Of a DNA stretch of 64,000 nt, positions 50,868 through 61,473 are shown piece after piece. Positions within the stretch are counted from its first letter, which is position 1. Every line of letters begins with the position of its first letter. The notes beneath the pieces are model-generated. The model saw only the letters and a program-made list of their open reading frames with translations, had not been told where the DNA came from and ran no database searches. The translations under genes were made by a program, and so were the position numbers. The DNA is taken from contig NZ_JAMJFL010000022.1 of assembly GCF_023544665.1 (NCBI RefSeq), positions 57,939-121,938 on the forward strand, read 5' to 3'. The stretch is from Streptomyces sp. YS415 (GTDB taxonomy: Bacteria > Actinomycetota > Actinomycetes > Streptomycetales > Streptomycetaceae).

Positions 50868-51851
50868 CTAAAGCAGGCTGAGGGCCAGCATCGCGTCGCG
50901 TTCGACGCGGGCGAGCTCGTGGAGGACGACGCCGGCCTGATCGAGGTGCTCCACGTCGCCGGATTCCCCTGCTGCCGCGACGAGTGCGGCCACCTCGGTC
51001 CATAGGGTGGCGGCCTCGGTGTACAGACGGTGGCCGGTGCGCAGTTGGCTGCTGTCGATCAGCTGGGCGCACTCGGCGAGGAAGTCCCGGTAGAGATTGC
51101 GGAACAGGGCGCCGCCGGTGCCGGCCCGCTCCATGAGAACGGCCGCCCGGGGCAGGTCCTGCCGCGGATTCCCGCTGCGCCGCAGCCACTTCGGTACTTC
51201 TCTGGCCGCTTTCTCGATGCCCCGGTGACCCAGGTTCGCGATGGGTGGGTTCAGGACGGCGTCGGCGCACTTCTTGATCGCGGGGATGATCCGGTCCTGC
51301 GGTGACGGCGGGCTGCCGGGCACCGTCAGGGTGAAGGACCGGTGCCTTGCGGTCATGGGGCCGCGCTCGGCCCTGGCCCTGGCCAGGCCAGCGAGGCCGG
51401 TCGACACGGCTCCGCCCTGCGGGGCGGTGTCCACCAGGTAGGCGTCCTGGTCGTCGTAGCCGTACATGGCCACGACGTGCCCGCCGAAGTGCACCTTGTT
51501 GCTGAAGTAGTCCAGGTGGTAGCTGTCGAGCTGCAGGCCGACCGGCCGGCCCGCGTCGAGGGGTGCTGCCACGTCCTGCCATGCCTTGCGTGGCGAGGTG
51601 GTCTCCTTGACCAGCAGTTCGAGTCCGAGGGCGGTGGCCAGGTTCCTGGTGAGCTCGAACGGCTTGACCCGGCCTCCCAGGAAGGGAAAGCCCATGGCCT
51701 TGCTGTCCCAGTAGACGAAGGACAGCCCGGAACCGAGCCCGAACAGCATGGGCTCGGACAAGTCGAGTCCCTCGTGCCGCAGCAGCACGCCCAGCGCCGT
51801 CGTCTCGCAGTGCTGCATACCGCGGGCATCGACGTCCTTCACCATCGTCAT
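50868..51851 (-). CDS. BtrH N-terminal-like (papain-fold) protein
   Basis: 327 residues from the ATG at 51851. The N-terminus MQHCETTALGVLLRHEGLDLSEPML has the Cys of BtrH-type proteins; HFGGHVVAMYGYDD and YLVDTAPQGG supply the matching His and Asp. The C-terminal half is helical (DUF4872-like). BtrH in butirosin synthesis moves an acyl group from an ACP to an amine, and relatives occur as orphan acyltransferases or amidases. It starts 10 bases after the olsA stop, so it is probably the third gene of the ornithine-lipid operon and might act on an acyl-amino-acid. Confidence 0.82.
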   Translation of the reverse strand: MTMVKDVDARGMQHCETTALGVLLRHEGLDLSEPMLFGLGSGLSFVYWDSKAMGFPFLGGRVKPFELTRNLATALGLELLVKETTSPRKAWQDVAAPLDAGRPVGLQLDSYHLDYFSNKVHFGGHVVAMYGYDDQDAYLVDTAPQGGAVSTGLAGLARARAERGPMTARHRSFTLTVPGSPPSPQDRIIPAIKKCADAVLNPPIANLGHRGIEKAAREVPKWLRRSGNPRQDLPRAAVLMERAGTGGALFRNLYRDFLAECAQLIDSSQLRTGHRLYTEAATLWTEVAALVAAAGESGDVEHLDQAGVVLHELARVERDAMLALSLL

Positions 51852-51861
51852 GCCGTCATTC

Positions 51862-52821
51862 TTACCGAGCCGCACGCCCCCTCGGCCCCGGCACCTGCTC
51901 CGCCGCCAGTGCCGCGTGGGCCCCGGCGAGTTCCGCTGCGGCCGGTTGCGGCTGCGCCGCGCGGGCCAGGGCCCGGCGGTCGGGGTGGGCGCCCGCCGGG
52001 ATCTCGGGGAGTACCTCGACCTCGGCCACCAGGTGCCGGGCCATGACCACCCGCCACAGCGAGGAGAGCAGCGAGTCCTCCCCGACGAAGGCGGGCGCGG
52101 TGCTCGCCGGGCCGCCCTCCGACCGGTAGTGCAGCCGCACCGGCTGCACCGCCACGCCCGCATCCAGCGCGGCCTGGAACACCGCCCGGCGAAAGGGGCC
52201 CTGTGCCCGGCCGCACCAGGTGCTGCCCTCGGGGAAGGCGACCACCGCGGCGCCGGAGCGCAGGGTCCCGGCGATCCGGGCGACCGTGTGCGGCAGCGCC
52301 CGCAGCCGGTCCCGCTCGATGAACAGGGCGCCGCTGCGCGCGGTGAGCGCGCCCGCCACCGGCCACCGCCGGATCTCCGCCTTGGCCAGCATCCGCGCCG
52401 GGCGCACCGCGGCGAGCAACGGGATGTCCAGCCACGAGATGTGGTTGGCGACCAGCAGCAGACCGCCGTGGGGCGCCGCCGCACCGGTGAGGCGCGTCCG
52501 TACCCCGCCGGCCCGGACCACCGCCCGGCTCCATGCGCGGATCAGCGGGTCCCGGCGGGCGGCGGGCACGGCCCCGAACACCGGCACCAGGGCGATGCCC
52601 ACGGCCAGCGTGACCAGCAGCGCCCCGAGCCGCAGCGCCGCGCGCGGCACGGCCGCCAGGGAGCGGGCGGAGGCGACGCAGACCTGCGGGGAGCAGGGCG
52701 CGGTGGGCAGCCAGGCGCTCGTCGGCACGACCGGGCGGGGCACGGCCGCCGCCGCCCGGCGCTCGCGCCGCGGGGCCAGGACCCGCACCCCCGCGGGCAC
52801 CGTGCGCAGCGTGTCGGTCAT
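51862..52821 (-). CDS. olsA: Lyso-ornithine lipid O-acyltransferase OlsA (PlsC type)
   Basis: 319 residues; its ATG overlaps the olsB stop by one base (TGATG). A hydrophobic segment at about 58-82 anchors it in the membrane. The PlsC motifs are NHISWLD (HX4D), ERDR and FPEGSTW, with the usual late VQPVRLHY. Next to olsB it should add the second acyl chain to form ornithine lipid, a phosphorus-free membrane lipid. PlsC homologues alone are ambiguous; the assignment rests on the pairing. Confidence 0.85.
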   Translation of the reverse strand: MTDTLRTVPAGVRVLAPRRERRAAAAVPRPVVPTSAWLPTAPCSPQVCVASARSLAAVPRAALRLGALLVTLAVGIALVPVFGAVPAARRDPLIRAWSRAVVRAGGVRTRLTGAAAPHGGLLLVANHISWLDIPLLAAVRPARMLAKAEIRRWPVAGALTARSGALFIERDRLRALPHTVARIAGTLRSGAAVVAFPEGSTWCGRAQGPFRRAVFQAALDAGVAVQPVRLHYRSEGGPASTAPAFVGEDSLLSSLWRVVMARHLVAEVEVLPEIPAGAHPDRRALARAAQPQPAAAELAGAHAALAAEQVPGPRGRAAR

Positions 52822-53594
52822 CAGGCCGGGACGAGCGAGAGGAAGTGCTTCAGGTAGCGCGCGTTGACCCGGCGCATCGACAGCAGCACGTACAGGTCGG
52901 CGACCCCGAAGTCCGGGTCGTGCGCGGGCTCCGAGCAGACCCAGGCACCGAGGCGGAGGTAGCCGCGCAGCAGCGGGGGCAGTTCGGTACGGCCCTCGGG
53001 GCGGGCCACGCCCTCGGCGTTCCAGGGCAGCAGCGGACGGACCCGGTACTCCTCGGGCGCCAGGTGCTTGTCCCGCACCCGGTCCCAGGTGCCGGCCGCG
53101 AGGGCGCCGCCGTCGGCGAGCGGGACGGAGCAGCAGCCGGCCAGCCACTCGTGGCCGTTGCCCACCATGTACCGGGCTATTCCGGCCCAGATCAGGCCGA
53201 TGACCGCGCCGTCGCGGTGGTCGGGGTGGACGCAGGAGCGCCCCACCTCGACCAGGCCCGGGCGGATCGGGCCGAGGGGGGCGAGGTCGAACTCGCCCTC
53301 CGAGTAGAGCCGCCCGGCGACCGCGGCGCGGTCCGGGGGCAGCAGCCGGTAGGTGCCCACGACCTGGTCCGTGAACGTGTCACGGACCAGCAGGTGGTCG
53401 CAGTACGCGTCGAAGGCGTCGATGTCGTGCCCCGGCTGCGGGGTGGACAGCAGGGCGCCCATCTCCCCGGCGAAGACGTCGTGCCGCAGCCGCTGGGCGG
53501 CCCGCACGTCGTCCTCGGTGCGGGCGACGCTCACGGTGTAGCGGGTGGGGGCCGCCGGCTGCGGGGGGCGGTCGAGCGTGGAAACGCCGGTCAT
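52821..53594 (-). CDS. olsB: Ornithine N-acyltransferase OlsB (GNAT type)
   Basis: 257 residues from the ATG at 53594, six bases after CCAGGAG. It fits the OlsB/GNAT group: VARTEDDVRAAQRLRHDVFAGEMGA, HDIDAFDAYCDHLLVRD, VVGTYRLLPPD, EVGRSCVHPDHRDGAVIGLIWAGIARYM and PPLLRGYLRLGAWVCSEPAHDPDFGVADLYVLL. It transfers a 3-hydroxyacyl group from ACP to ornithine as the first step of ornithine-lipid synthesis. First gene of olsB-olsA-btrH-like. Confidence 0.88.
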   Translation of the reverse strand: MTGVSTLDRPPQPAAPTRYTVSVARTEDDVRAAQRLRHDVFAGEMGALLSTPQPGHDIDAFDAYCDHLLVRDTFTDQVVGTYRLLPPDRAAVAGRLYSEGEFDLAPLGPIRPGLVEVGRSCVHPDHRDGAVIGLIWAGIARYMVGNGHEWLAGCCSVPLADGGALAAGTWDRVRDKHLAPEEYRVRPLLPWNAEGVARPEGRTELPPLLRGYLRLGAWVCSEPAHDPDFGVADLYVLLSMRRVNARYLKHFLSLVPA

Positions 53595-53724
53595 GGCTGA
53601 CTCCTGGTCACGGGCCGGGGACGGTTGAGCGGCCGAACCAGTTCTTCCGACCCGGGGCGTCCGGCGCGTGACCGGCGTCAGGAGCGGGGATGTGAGGTTG
53701 TTGAACGGAACGCTCGGGCCACCG

Positions 53725-54750
53725 TCACCTGGGCGGCACGCACCCCTCCAGCCAGTACCGCGTCTCCGCGGCGTCGAGTACCCGCTCCAGGACGAGGTCA
53801 CCCGTCATGTGCGGGAAGAACCGGCCCGAGGGCCAGCTGCGCTCGTAGGGCGGCGGGTCCAGGACGAGCAGGCGTACGCCGTCCACGACCGGGATGTCGG
53901 TGGGCGTGCCCTCGTTCCACACCCATTCCCCGCCGGGGGTGACCAGGTTGAACGATCCCACGGTGTTCACCTGCCCCGGCGCGTCCCGGCACACCGCCGC
54001 CTCCTGCGGGGAGGGGGCCCGGCCGGGCACATGGCCGCCGCCGACGAGGACGTCCGCGAGCAGGGTGTGCAGCTGGAAGTTGTCGCCGATCCCGCTCATC
54101 CGCATCCGGTAGCCGGTGCCGGTGGGGCGGTGCAGCACGACCAGCGGCTCGTCGTCGAGGACGAGCAGGGCGTACGTCAGGCACTTGAACTCGTGGCCCG
54201 AGGCCTCCGCCACGGCCCGCACCGCCCGCAGCAGCCGGGCCCGCAGCGAGCCGTCCAGCCCGGTGCGCACGGCGGGGTCGTTGAGCATGGCGAGGGACGC
54301 CATCTCCCACTGGGGCATCGACAGCCAGGCAAGGGCCGGCTCCCATCCGACGCGTTCCAGGAGCGCCGGGTCCGCCCCGCCGGGCTCCGGATCGGGGAAG
54401 TCCCCGCCACCGGTCTCCGCCCAGCGCTCGCAGAACTCCCCCACGGCGGCCAGCGTCTCGGCGAGCTCCACGAAGATGTACGGCGCGCAGGGCACCGGGT
54501 CGGCGCCGCCCTCGACGCAGGCGCCGACGATGACGGCTATGGTGGCGCGCGGTCCCGGGGGCACGTCGGGCAGCAGCGCGGCCAGCCGCGGGGCGGCCCG
54601 GGCGACCTCCTGCGGTGCCGCGTCCTGGAAGCTCCGGTACAGCTCGTCGAACGCGTCCTCCGCCCGGTCCGGTTCCTGTGCGCGCACGGCGGCCTCGAAA
54701 CGGCCGACGGCCTCAACGAACCGCTCCCGCTGGTGACTTCCCATGATCAT
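53725..54750 (-). CDS. Conserved protein of unknown function
   Basis: 341 residues from the ATG at 54750 (MIMGSHQRERFVEAV). There is no ribosome site, but TACGCT lies six bases upstream, so it may be leaderless; the ATG at 54744 is an alternative. The N-terminal half is helical (RFEAAVRAQEPDRAEDAFDELYRSF); the C-terminal half has beta-like segments (LTYALLVLDDEPLVVLHRP, RMSGIGDNFQLHTLLADVLV). No catalytic motif or membrane segment was found. It lies between the sdh and ols genes and no family is recognised. Confidence 0.75.
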   Translation of the reverse strand: MIMGSHQRERFVEAVGRFEAAVRAQEPDRAEDAFDELYRSFQDAAPQEVARAAPRLAALLPDVPPGPRATIAVIVGACVEGGADPVPCAPYIFVELAETLAAVGEFCERWAETGGGDFPDPEPGGADPALLERVGWEPALAWLSMPQWEMASLAMLNDPAVRTGLDGSLRARLLRAVRAVAEASGHEFKCLTYALLVLDDEPLVVLHRPTGTGYRMRMSGIGDNFQLHTLLADVLVGGGHVPGRAPSPQEAAVCRDAPGQVNTVGSFNLVTPGGEWVWNEGTPTDIPVVDGVRLLVLDPPPYERSWPSGRFFPHMTGDLVLERVLDAAETRYWLEGCVPPR

Positions 54751-54783
54751 ACGGGCAGCGTACCGAGCCCGGTCAGGCGAAAC

Positions 54784-54810
54784 GGGGCCGGGGAGCACCC
54801 TCCCAGCCCC
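54784..54810 (-). terminator. Hairpin after sdhB
   Basis: GGGGC-cg-GGGAG, loop CACC, CTCCC-a-GCCCC. The stem has 5+5 pairs with a small internal loop, about 42 bases downstream of the sdhB stop. Confidence 0.55.
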
Positions 54811-54851
54811 GCTCGTCCGCACCTGTCGGCGAACGTTCTTGCCCCGCTGCG

Positions 54852-55597
54852 CTACCGCTTGCCCGCCTTGCGGGTGGCCCGCAGCCACTCCTTGTTCATG
54901 CTGGTGATGGAGACCAGCGGGATGCCCTTGGGGCAGGCGGTGGCGCACTCGCCGGCCAGGGTGCAGCCGCCGAACCCCTCGTCGTCCATCTGGGCCACCA
55001 TGTCCAGCACCCGGGTCTCCCGCTCGGGAGCGCCCTGGGGCAGCACGTTGAGGTGGTTGACCTTGGCGGAGGTGAACAGCATCGCCGCGCCGTTCGGGCA
55101 GGCGGCGACGCACGCCCCGCAGCCGATGCACTCGGCGTGCTCGAAGGCGAAGTCGGCGTCCGGCTTGGGCACCGGAGTGGCGTGCGCCTCGGGAGCGGCG
55201 CCGGTGGGCGCGGTGATGTAACCGCCGGCCTGGATGATCCGGTCGAACGCCGACCGGTCCACCACCAGGTCCTTGATCACCGGGAACGCGGCGGCCCGCC
55301 ACGGCTCGATGTCGATCGTGTCGCCGTCCTTGAAGGACCGCATGTGCAGCTGACACGTGGTGGTCCGCTCGGGGCCGTGCGCGTCGCCGTTGATGACCAG
55401 GGAGCAGGCGCCGCAGATGCCCTCACGGCAGTCGTGGTCGAAGGCGACCGGGTCCTCGCCGCGCAGGATGAGCTCTTCGTTGAGCGTGTCGAGCATCTCC
55501 AGGAACGACATGTCCGAGGAGATCCCGTCCACCTCGTACGTGGACATGGCGCCGTCGGCGTCGGCGTTCTTCTGCCGCCAGACGCGCAGGGTGAGCT

Positions 55598-55601
<4 letters not shown>
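54852..55601 (-). CDS. sdhB: Succinate dehydrogenase/fumarate reductase iron-sulfur subunit
   Basis: 249 residues from the ATG at 55601, overlapping the sdhA stop (ATGA). The plant-type 2Fe-2S ligands are in CREGICGACSLVINGD; the 4Fe-4S and 3Fe-4S ligands are in CIGCGACVAACPNG and CTLAGECATACPKGIPL. It carries electrons from the flavoprotein to the membrane subunit. The lengths of the set match the actinobacterial three-gene sdhCAB type that lacks sdhD. Confidence 0.95.
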
Positions 55602-57544
<1,943 letters not shown>

Positions 57545-57545
57545 C

Positions 57546-58253
57546 TCAGCTCACCACTCCGGTCATGACGCCCACGGGCACGGCGAGGAAGCCGCACGTG
57601 AGCACAAGCGCGAGAACGTTTGCTACGGCCTTCAGGGCGCGGTCGCGGGTGCGGCTGCCGGCGCCCAGGGTCTGCGCGGCGCTCCAGAAGCCGTGCCGGA
57701 TGTGCATGCCGACGGCGAGCACCGCCACGATGTAGATGACGTTGCCGTACCAGGTGGAGAAGGTGTCCACGACGTTCTGGTACGGACGCCCCTCCTCGAA
57801 GCCGCCCGAGTGCACGGTGCCGGTCGTCAGGTCGAGGATGTGCCAGACGATGAACAGGGCGAGGATGATGCCGCCCCAGCGCATGGTGCGGGTGGCGTAG
57901 CTCGCCCGCGGCTTCTTGTGCACGTACTTGCTGGGCCGCGCCTTGATGTCGCGTCGGCTGAGCTGGTACGCGGAGACCCCGTGCGCGATCACGGCGACCA
58001 CCAGCACGACGCGGACGAGCCAGAGCGTCCACTCGTAGTGCATGAAGGGCTCGCCGACCGTGCGCAGCCAGTGCGCGTACTCGTTGAACTCACCGGCCCC
58101 GAAGAAGATCTTCAGGTTTCCCATCATGTGGACGACCAGGTACGACAGCATGATCAGCCCGCTGACCGCCATCACGGTCTTCTTGCCGACGGAGCTGTCC
58201 CACACCGTGCGTGCCATGGACGGTCGTCGGTCCGTCCGCGTTGCCAGAGCCAT
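57546..58253 (-). CDS. sdhC: Succinate dehydrogenase cytochrome b subunit
   Basis: 235 residues from the ATG at 58253. Five hydrophobic segments with His residues in LSYLVVHMMGNL, VAVIAHGVSAYQL, LFIVWHILDL and VGMHIRHGFWSAAQTLG supply two heme b sites, as in the b-type diheme family of Bacteroides/Actinobacteria. No ribosome site; TAACTT eight bases upstream would allow a leaderless transcript. First gene of sdhCAB; faces a LysR gene with a LysR box between. Confidence 0.92.
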   Translation of the reverse strand: MALATRTDRRPSMARTVWDSSVGKKTVMAVSGLIMLSYLVVHMMGNLKIFFGAGEFNEYAHWLRTVGEPFMHYEWTLWLVRVVLVVAVIAHGVSAYQLSRRDIKARPSKYVHKKPRASYATRTMRWGGIILALFIVWHILDLTTGTVHSGGFEEGRPYQNVVDTFSTWYGNVIYIVAVLAVGMHIRHGFWSAAQTLGAGSRTRDRALKAVANVLALVLTCGFLAVPVGVMTGVVS

Positions 58254-58313
58254 GTCATCAGAAGTTACGGGGCGGGTGGCCGATCGGTCCAAGACATCCT
58301 CCGGCTCGTTTCC

Positions 58314-58328
58314 ATAGCCAACGTCTAT
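58314..58328. promoter_or_regulatory. LysR-type box between sdhC and lysR
   Basis: ATAG-N7-CTAT contains the T-N11-A core of LysR-type sites. It is centred 18 bases before the lysR ATG and about 68 bases before the sdhC start, suited to autorepression and activation of sdhCAB. Confidence 0.65.
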
Positions 58329-58338
58329 CGTGGGGGCC

Positions 58339-59223
58339 ATGCAGTTCCAGCAGCTCCAGTACTTCGTGGCCGTCGCCGAGACCCGGCACTTCACCCGGGC
58401 CGCCGACCTGGTCCACGTGGCGCAGCCGTCCCTGTCCCAGCAGATCAAGGCCCTGGAGCGGGAGCTCGGCGCGGACCTGTTCCTGCGGGCCCGGGGCAAC
58501 ATCACGCTCACCGACGCGGGCGAGGCCCTGCTGCCGCTGGCCCGGCGCATCCTGGCCGACGCGGATACAGCGCGGCTCGAGGTGCAGGAGCTGGTCCAGT
58601 TGCGCAGCGGTCGGGTCCGGCTCGGCGCGACACCGAGCCTGTGCACCGGTCTGCTCCCCGACGTCCTGCGCGCCTTCCACGACCGCTACCCCGGCATCCG
58701 CCTGCTGATCGAGGAGGGCGGCTCCCACGACCTGGTGCGCGAGCTCGCCCGCGGCGCGCTCGACCTGGCGCTGGTGGTCCTCCCCCTGCCGACCCCGTCA
58801 CCCGCCCTGGCGACGGTGGAGCTGCTGCGCGAGGACCTGGTCGTGGTCTCCTCCCCGGACGCCCCGAAGCCCGGCCGGGGCAAGCGCGCGATCAGCGTCG
58901 CGGATCTGGAGGGCGAACGCCTGGTGATGTTCCGCCACGGCTACGACCTGCGCGAGCTCACCGTGGCGGCCTGCCGCGCGGAGGGCTTCGAACCGGACTT
59001 CGCGGTGGAGGGCGGCGAGATGGACGCCGTGCTGGGCTTCGCGCGGGCGGGGCTGGGCGTGGCCGTCGTACCGCGCATGGTGGCGGCGCGGGCCGGGCGC
59101 GGCCTGCGCGTGACCCCGCTGGCCCGACCCGGCCTGCACCGCACGATCGCGCTGGCCCACCGCAGCGATGTGGCTCCGCCTCGGGCCGCGCGGGAGTTGC
59201 AGCGGATGTTGCTGGAGCGGTGA
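58339..59223 (+). CDS. LysR-family regulator, probable regulator of sdhCAB
   Basis: 294 residues from the ATG at 58339, after GGGGG. The N-terminal HTH (MQFQQLQYFVAVAETRHFTRAADLVHVAQPSLSQQIK, in two parts of the first 38 residues) and the two-lobed effector domain (RVRLGATPSL, GGSHDLVRELARGALDLALV, AVLGFARAGLGVAVVPRMVA) are standard. Divergent placement and the box at 58314 suggest control of the adjacent sdh operon, with a dicarboxylate-like effector (inference). Confidence 0.93.
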   Translation: MQFQQLQYFVAVAETRHFTRAADLVHVAQPSLSQQIKALERELGADLFLRARGNITLTDAGEALLPLARRILADADTARLEVQELVQLRSGRVRLGATPSLCTGLLPDVLRAFHDRYPGIRLLIEEGGSHDLVRELARGALDLALVVLPLPTPSPALATVELLREDLVVVSSPDAPKPGRGKRAISVADLEGERLVMFRHGYDLRELTVAACRAEGFEPDFAVEGGEMDAVLGFARAGLGVAVVPRMVAARAGRGLRVTPLARPGLHRTIALAHRSDVAPPRAARELQRMLLER

Positions 59224-59288
59224 CGTCCCGGAGGGCGTCTGCTCGGTGGCTCGTCGTCGCGGGGTGCCGGTCGCCGGTGGTTGCTCGC

Positions 59289-59327
59289 GCAGTTCCCCGC
59301 GCCCCTTGGGAGTTTCCCCAAGGGGCG
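59289..59327. repeat. Streptomycete GCAGTTCCCCGCGCCCC-type hairpin repeat, also a likely terminator
   Basis: GCAGTTCCCCGCGCCCC (59289-59305) is the left part of an intergenic motif found many times in Streptomyces genomes. Its core CGCCCCTTGGG (59300-59310), a 6-base loop and CCCAAGGGGCG (59317-59327) form a perfect 11-bp stem. The usual GGGGAACTGC right part is missing. It lies between the converging lysR and GGDEF-EAL genes. Confidence 0.72.
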
Positions 59328-59337
59328 TTCGGGAAGG

Positions 59338-61473
59338 TCAGCCCGTCGCGTCGACGAGCGCCAGCTCGTGCAGGCGCTCGGGTGGGCCCGGGCGGGCGTA
59401 GTACCAGCCCTGGGCCGTGTCGCAGCCGAGTATGCGGAGCTGTTCGGCCTGGGCGCCGGTTTCCACGCCCTCCACCGTCACCGTGAGGTCCAGGCTGTGG
59501 GCCAGTGAAACGATCCCCTCGACGATCTTGAGGTCGACGGGGTCCGCCGGGAACTGCTGCATGCTCTGGGTGAAGGAGCGGTCCAGCTTCAGGACGCTCA
59601 CCGGCAGCCGGCGCAGGTTGGCGAGATTGGAGTAGCCGGTGCCGAAGTCGTCCAGGGCGATGTCGACGCCCATCTCGGCCAGCCGGCGCAAGGGCTTGAG
59701 CAGGTCGTCGTCGGCGCCGATCAGCGCCGACTCGGTGACCTCCAGGCAGAGCGCGTCGGGGTCGACGCCCGTGCGCTCCAGGATGTCCACCGTGTCCTGC
59801 ACCAGGCCGGGGTGGGTGAGCTGGCACGGGGAGAGGTTGACGTTGATGCGCAGCGGGCCCGCGCCCGAGTGCCGGTCGCGCCACTCCCGGGCCTGGCGCA
59901 CCGACTGCTCCAGCACCCAGCGGCCGAGCGGAACGATCAGTCCCGTGTGCTCGGCGAGCGGGATGAACCGGTCCGGGCCGAGGACGCCGTGCTGCGGGTG
60001 CAGCCAGCGCACCAGGGCCTCGGCGCCCCGGACGCTGCCGTCGCCGAGATGCACCAGCGGCTGGTACTCGATGAAGAACTCGCCCCGGTCCAGGGCGGTC
60101 GGCAGTGCCGTGGTCAGCCCGTGCCGCGTGATGGCGCGGGCGTCGGCCTCGGGGTCGGCCAGCTCGAAGCGGTTGCCGCCCGCCGACTTGGCCCGGTACA
60201 TCGTGATGTCGGCGCTGCGCAGCACCTCCGCCGGGCTGCGCTCGCCCGCCGGTCCCTCCACGATGCCGATGCTGCCGCGCACGGTCAGCTCCCGGCCGTC
60301 GACGCTGATCGGGGCGACCAGCGCGCCCATGATCCGGGAGGCCAGCTCGTCGACCTCCCGCTCGGTGTCCGGTCCCGTGGTCAGCGCCACGAACTCGTCG
60401 CCGCCGAGCCGGGCGACCATCTCGCCGGGCGCGGTCGCGCAGGCCTGCAGCCGGTCGGCGACCTCCACCAGCAGCCGGTCCCCGGCCGCGTGGCCGAGGC
60501 TGTCGTTGACGGTCTTGAAGCCGTCCAGGTCGAGGTAGCACAGCCCGAACCGCTGGCCCTCCCCCGCGCCGAGGGCCTTCTCCAGGCGCTCGAAGAACAG
60601 CGTGCGGTTGGGCAGCCCGGTGAGCGCGTCGTGCGTGGCCTCGTAGCGCAGCCGGAGGTTGAGCAGCCGCCGCTCGGTGGTGTCCTCCATGAGGGCCAGC
60701 TGGTACTCGGGGTTGCCGTCGGCGTCGCGCAGCAGGGAGACGGTCAGGTTGGTCCACAGGACCGTGCCGTCGGGGCGGTAGAACGCCTTCTCCACGTGGT
60801 AGTGCTCGCGCTCGCCGCGCACCAGCTCCTCGTAGAGCTTCCAGACCTGCGGCGCGTCCTCGGGGTGCGTCCAGTCCATGACGTTACGGCCCCGCACGAG
60901 CTGCTCGGCGCCGCCGAACATGCGCACCATCGCGCCGTTGACCTGCAGTATGTTGCCCCCGAGGTCGGCGATGCCGATCCCTATGGCGGCGCCCTCGAAC
61001 ACCGCGCGGAAGCGGGCCTCACTGGCGTGCAGCGCCTGCGCCACCACGCCCTGCGCCTTCAGGGCGGCCACGGAGATCGCCTCCTGCTCGGCCAGCGTCC
61101 GCTCGCGCAGCGCCTGGGCGTACCCGGCGGCCATGGCGTGCTGCAGCCGCGCCGAGCGGGCCCGCAGGTCCTCCCGGGGGCCGTCGCCGCCGCAGTACAG
61201 CACCAGATAGGCCTCGACGCAGTCGAGGCTGTGGCTGAGCGCCTCGGGGTCGGTGCAGTGCGCGTCCACCAGGGCGGCGCCCACCGCCCTGCCCTCCTCG
61301 GCGTCGAAGGTCCTGGCCCTGAGCGCCAGGCTCAACCGGCGGGCGAGCGGCAGCAGTTGCTCCTCGAACTCCGGGCGGGTCGACGACGTCGAGGTCACCG
61401 GGAACACCGCCCGGCTCCAGATGGTCGCGAACCGGCGCAGTCTGTCCTCCGGCCCGTCCGGCTCCGCGCTCAC
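59338..61473 (-). CDS. PAS-GGDEF-EAL cyclic-di-GMP protein
   Basis: 711 residues from the GTG at 61473, which overlaps the upstream gene's stop (GTGA). An N-terminal helical region (1-145), a PAS domain (about 150-270; SEARFRAVFEGAAIGIGIADL), GGDEF (about 275-440; intact GGDEF at 357-361) and EAL (about 450-700; EAL at 485-487, DDFGTGYSNL present). Both catalytic domains look active. The RxxD inhibitory site before GGDEF is absent. No membrane segment is visible, so it is cytoplasmic. In Streptomyces c-di-GMP controls development through BldD. Confidence 0.93.
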   Translation of the reverse strand: MSAEPDGPEDRLRRFATIWSRAVFPVTSTSSTRPEFEEQLLPLARRLSLALRARTFDAEEGRAVGAALVDAHCTDPEALSHSLDCVEAYLVLYCGGDGPREDLRARSARLQHAMAAGYAQALRERTLAEQEAISVAALKAQGVVAQALHASEARFRAVFEGAAIGIGIADLGGNILQVNGAMVRMFGGAEQLVRGRNVMDWTHPEDAPQVWKLYEELVRGEREHYHVEKAFYRPDGTVLWTNLTVSLLRDADGNPEYQLALMEDTTERRLLNLRLRYEATHDALTGLPNRTLFFERLEKALGAGEGQRFGLCYLDLDGFKTVNDSLGHAAGDRLLVEVADRLQACATAPGEMVARLGGDEFVALTTGPDTEREVDELASRIMGALVAPISVDGRELTVRGSIGIVEGPAGERSPAEVLRSADITMYRAKSAGGNRFELADPEADARAITRHGLTTALPTALDRGEFFIEYQPLVHLGDGSVRGAEALVRWLHPQHGVLGPDRFIPLAEHTGLIVPLGRWVLEQSVRQAREWRDRHSGAGPLRINVNLSPCQLTHPGLVQDTVDILERTGVDPDALCLEVTESALIGADDDLLKPLRRLAEMGVDIALDDFGTGYSNLANLRRLPVSVLKLDRSFTQSMQQFPADPVDLKIVEGIVSLAHSLDLTVTVEGVETGAQAEQLRILGCDTAQGWYYARPGPPERLHELALVDATG

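Noticed and set aside
51862..52821. PlsC as a phosphatidic acid synthesis enzyme
   Set aside because: Possible by family, but the one-base overlap with an OlsB-type gene favours ornithine-lipid synthesis.
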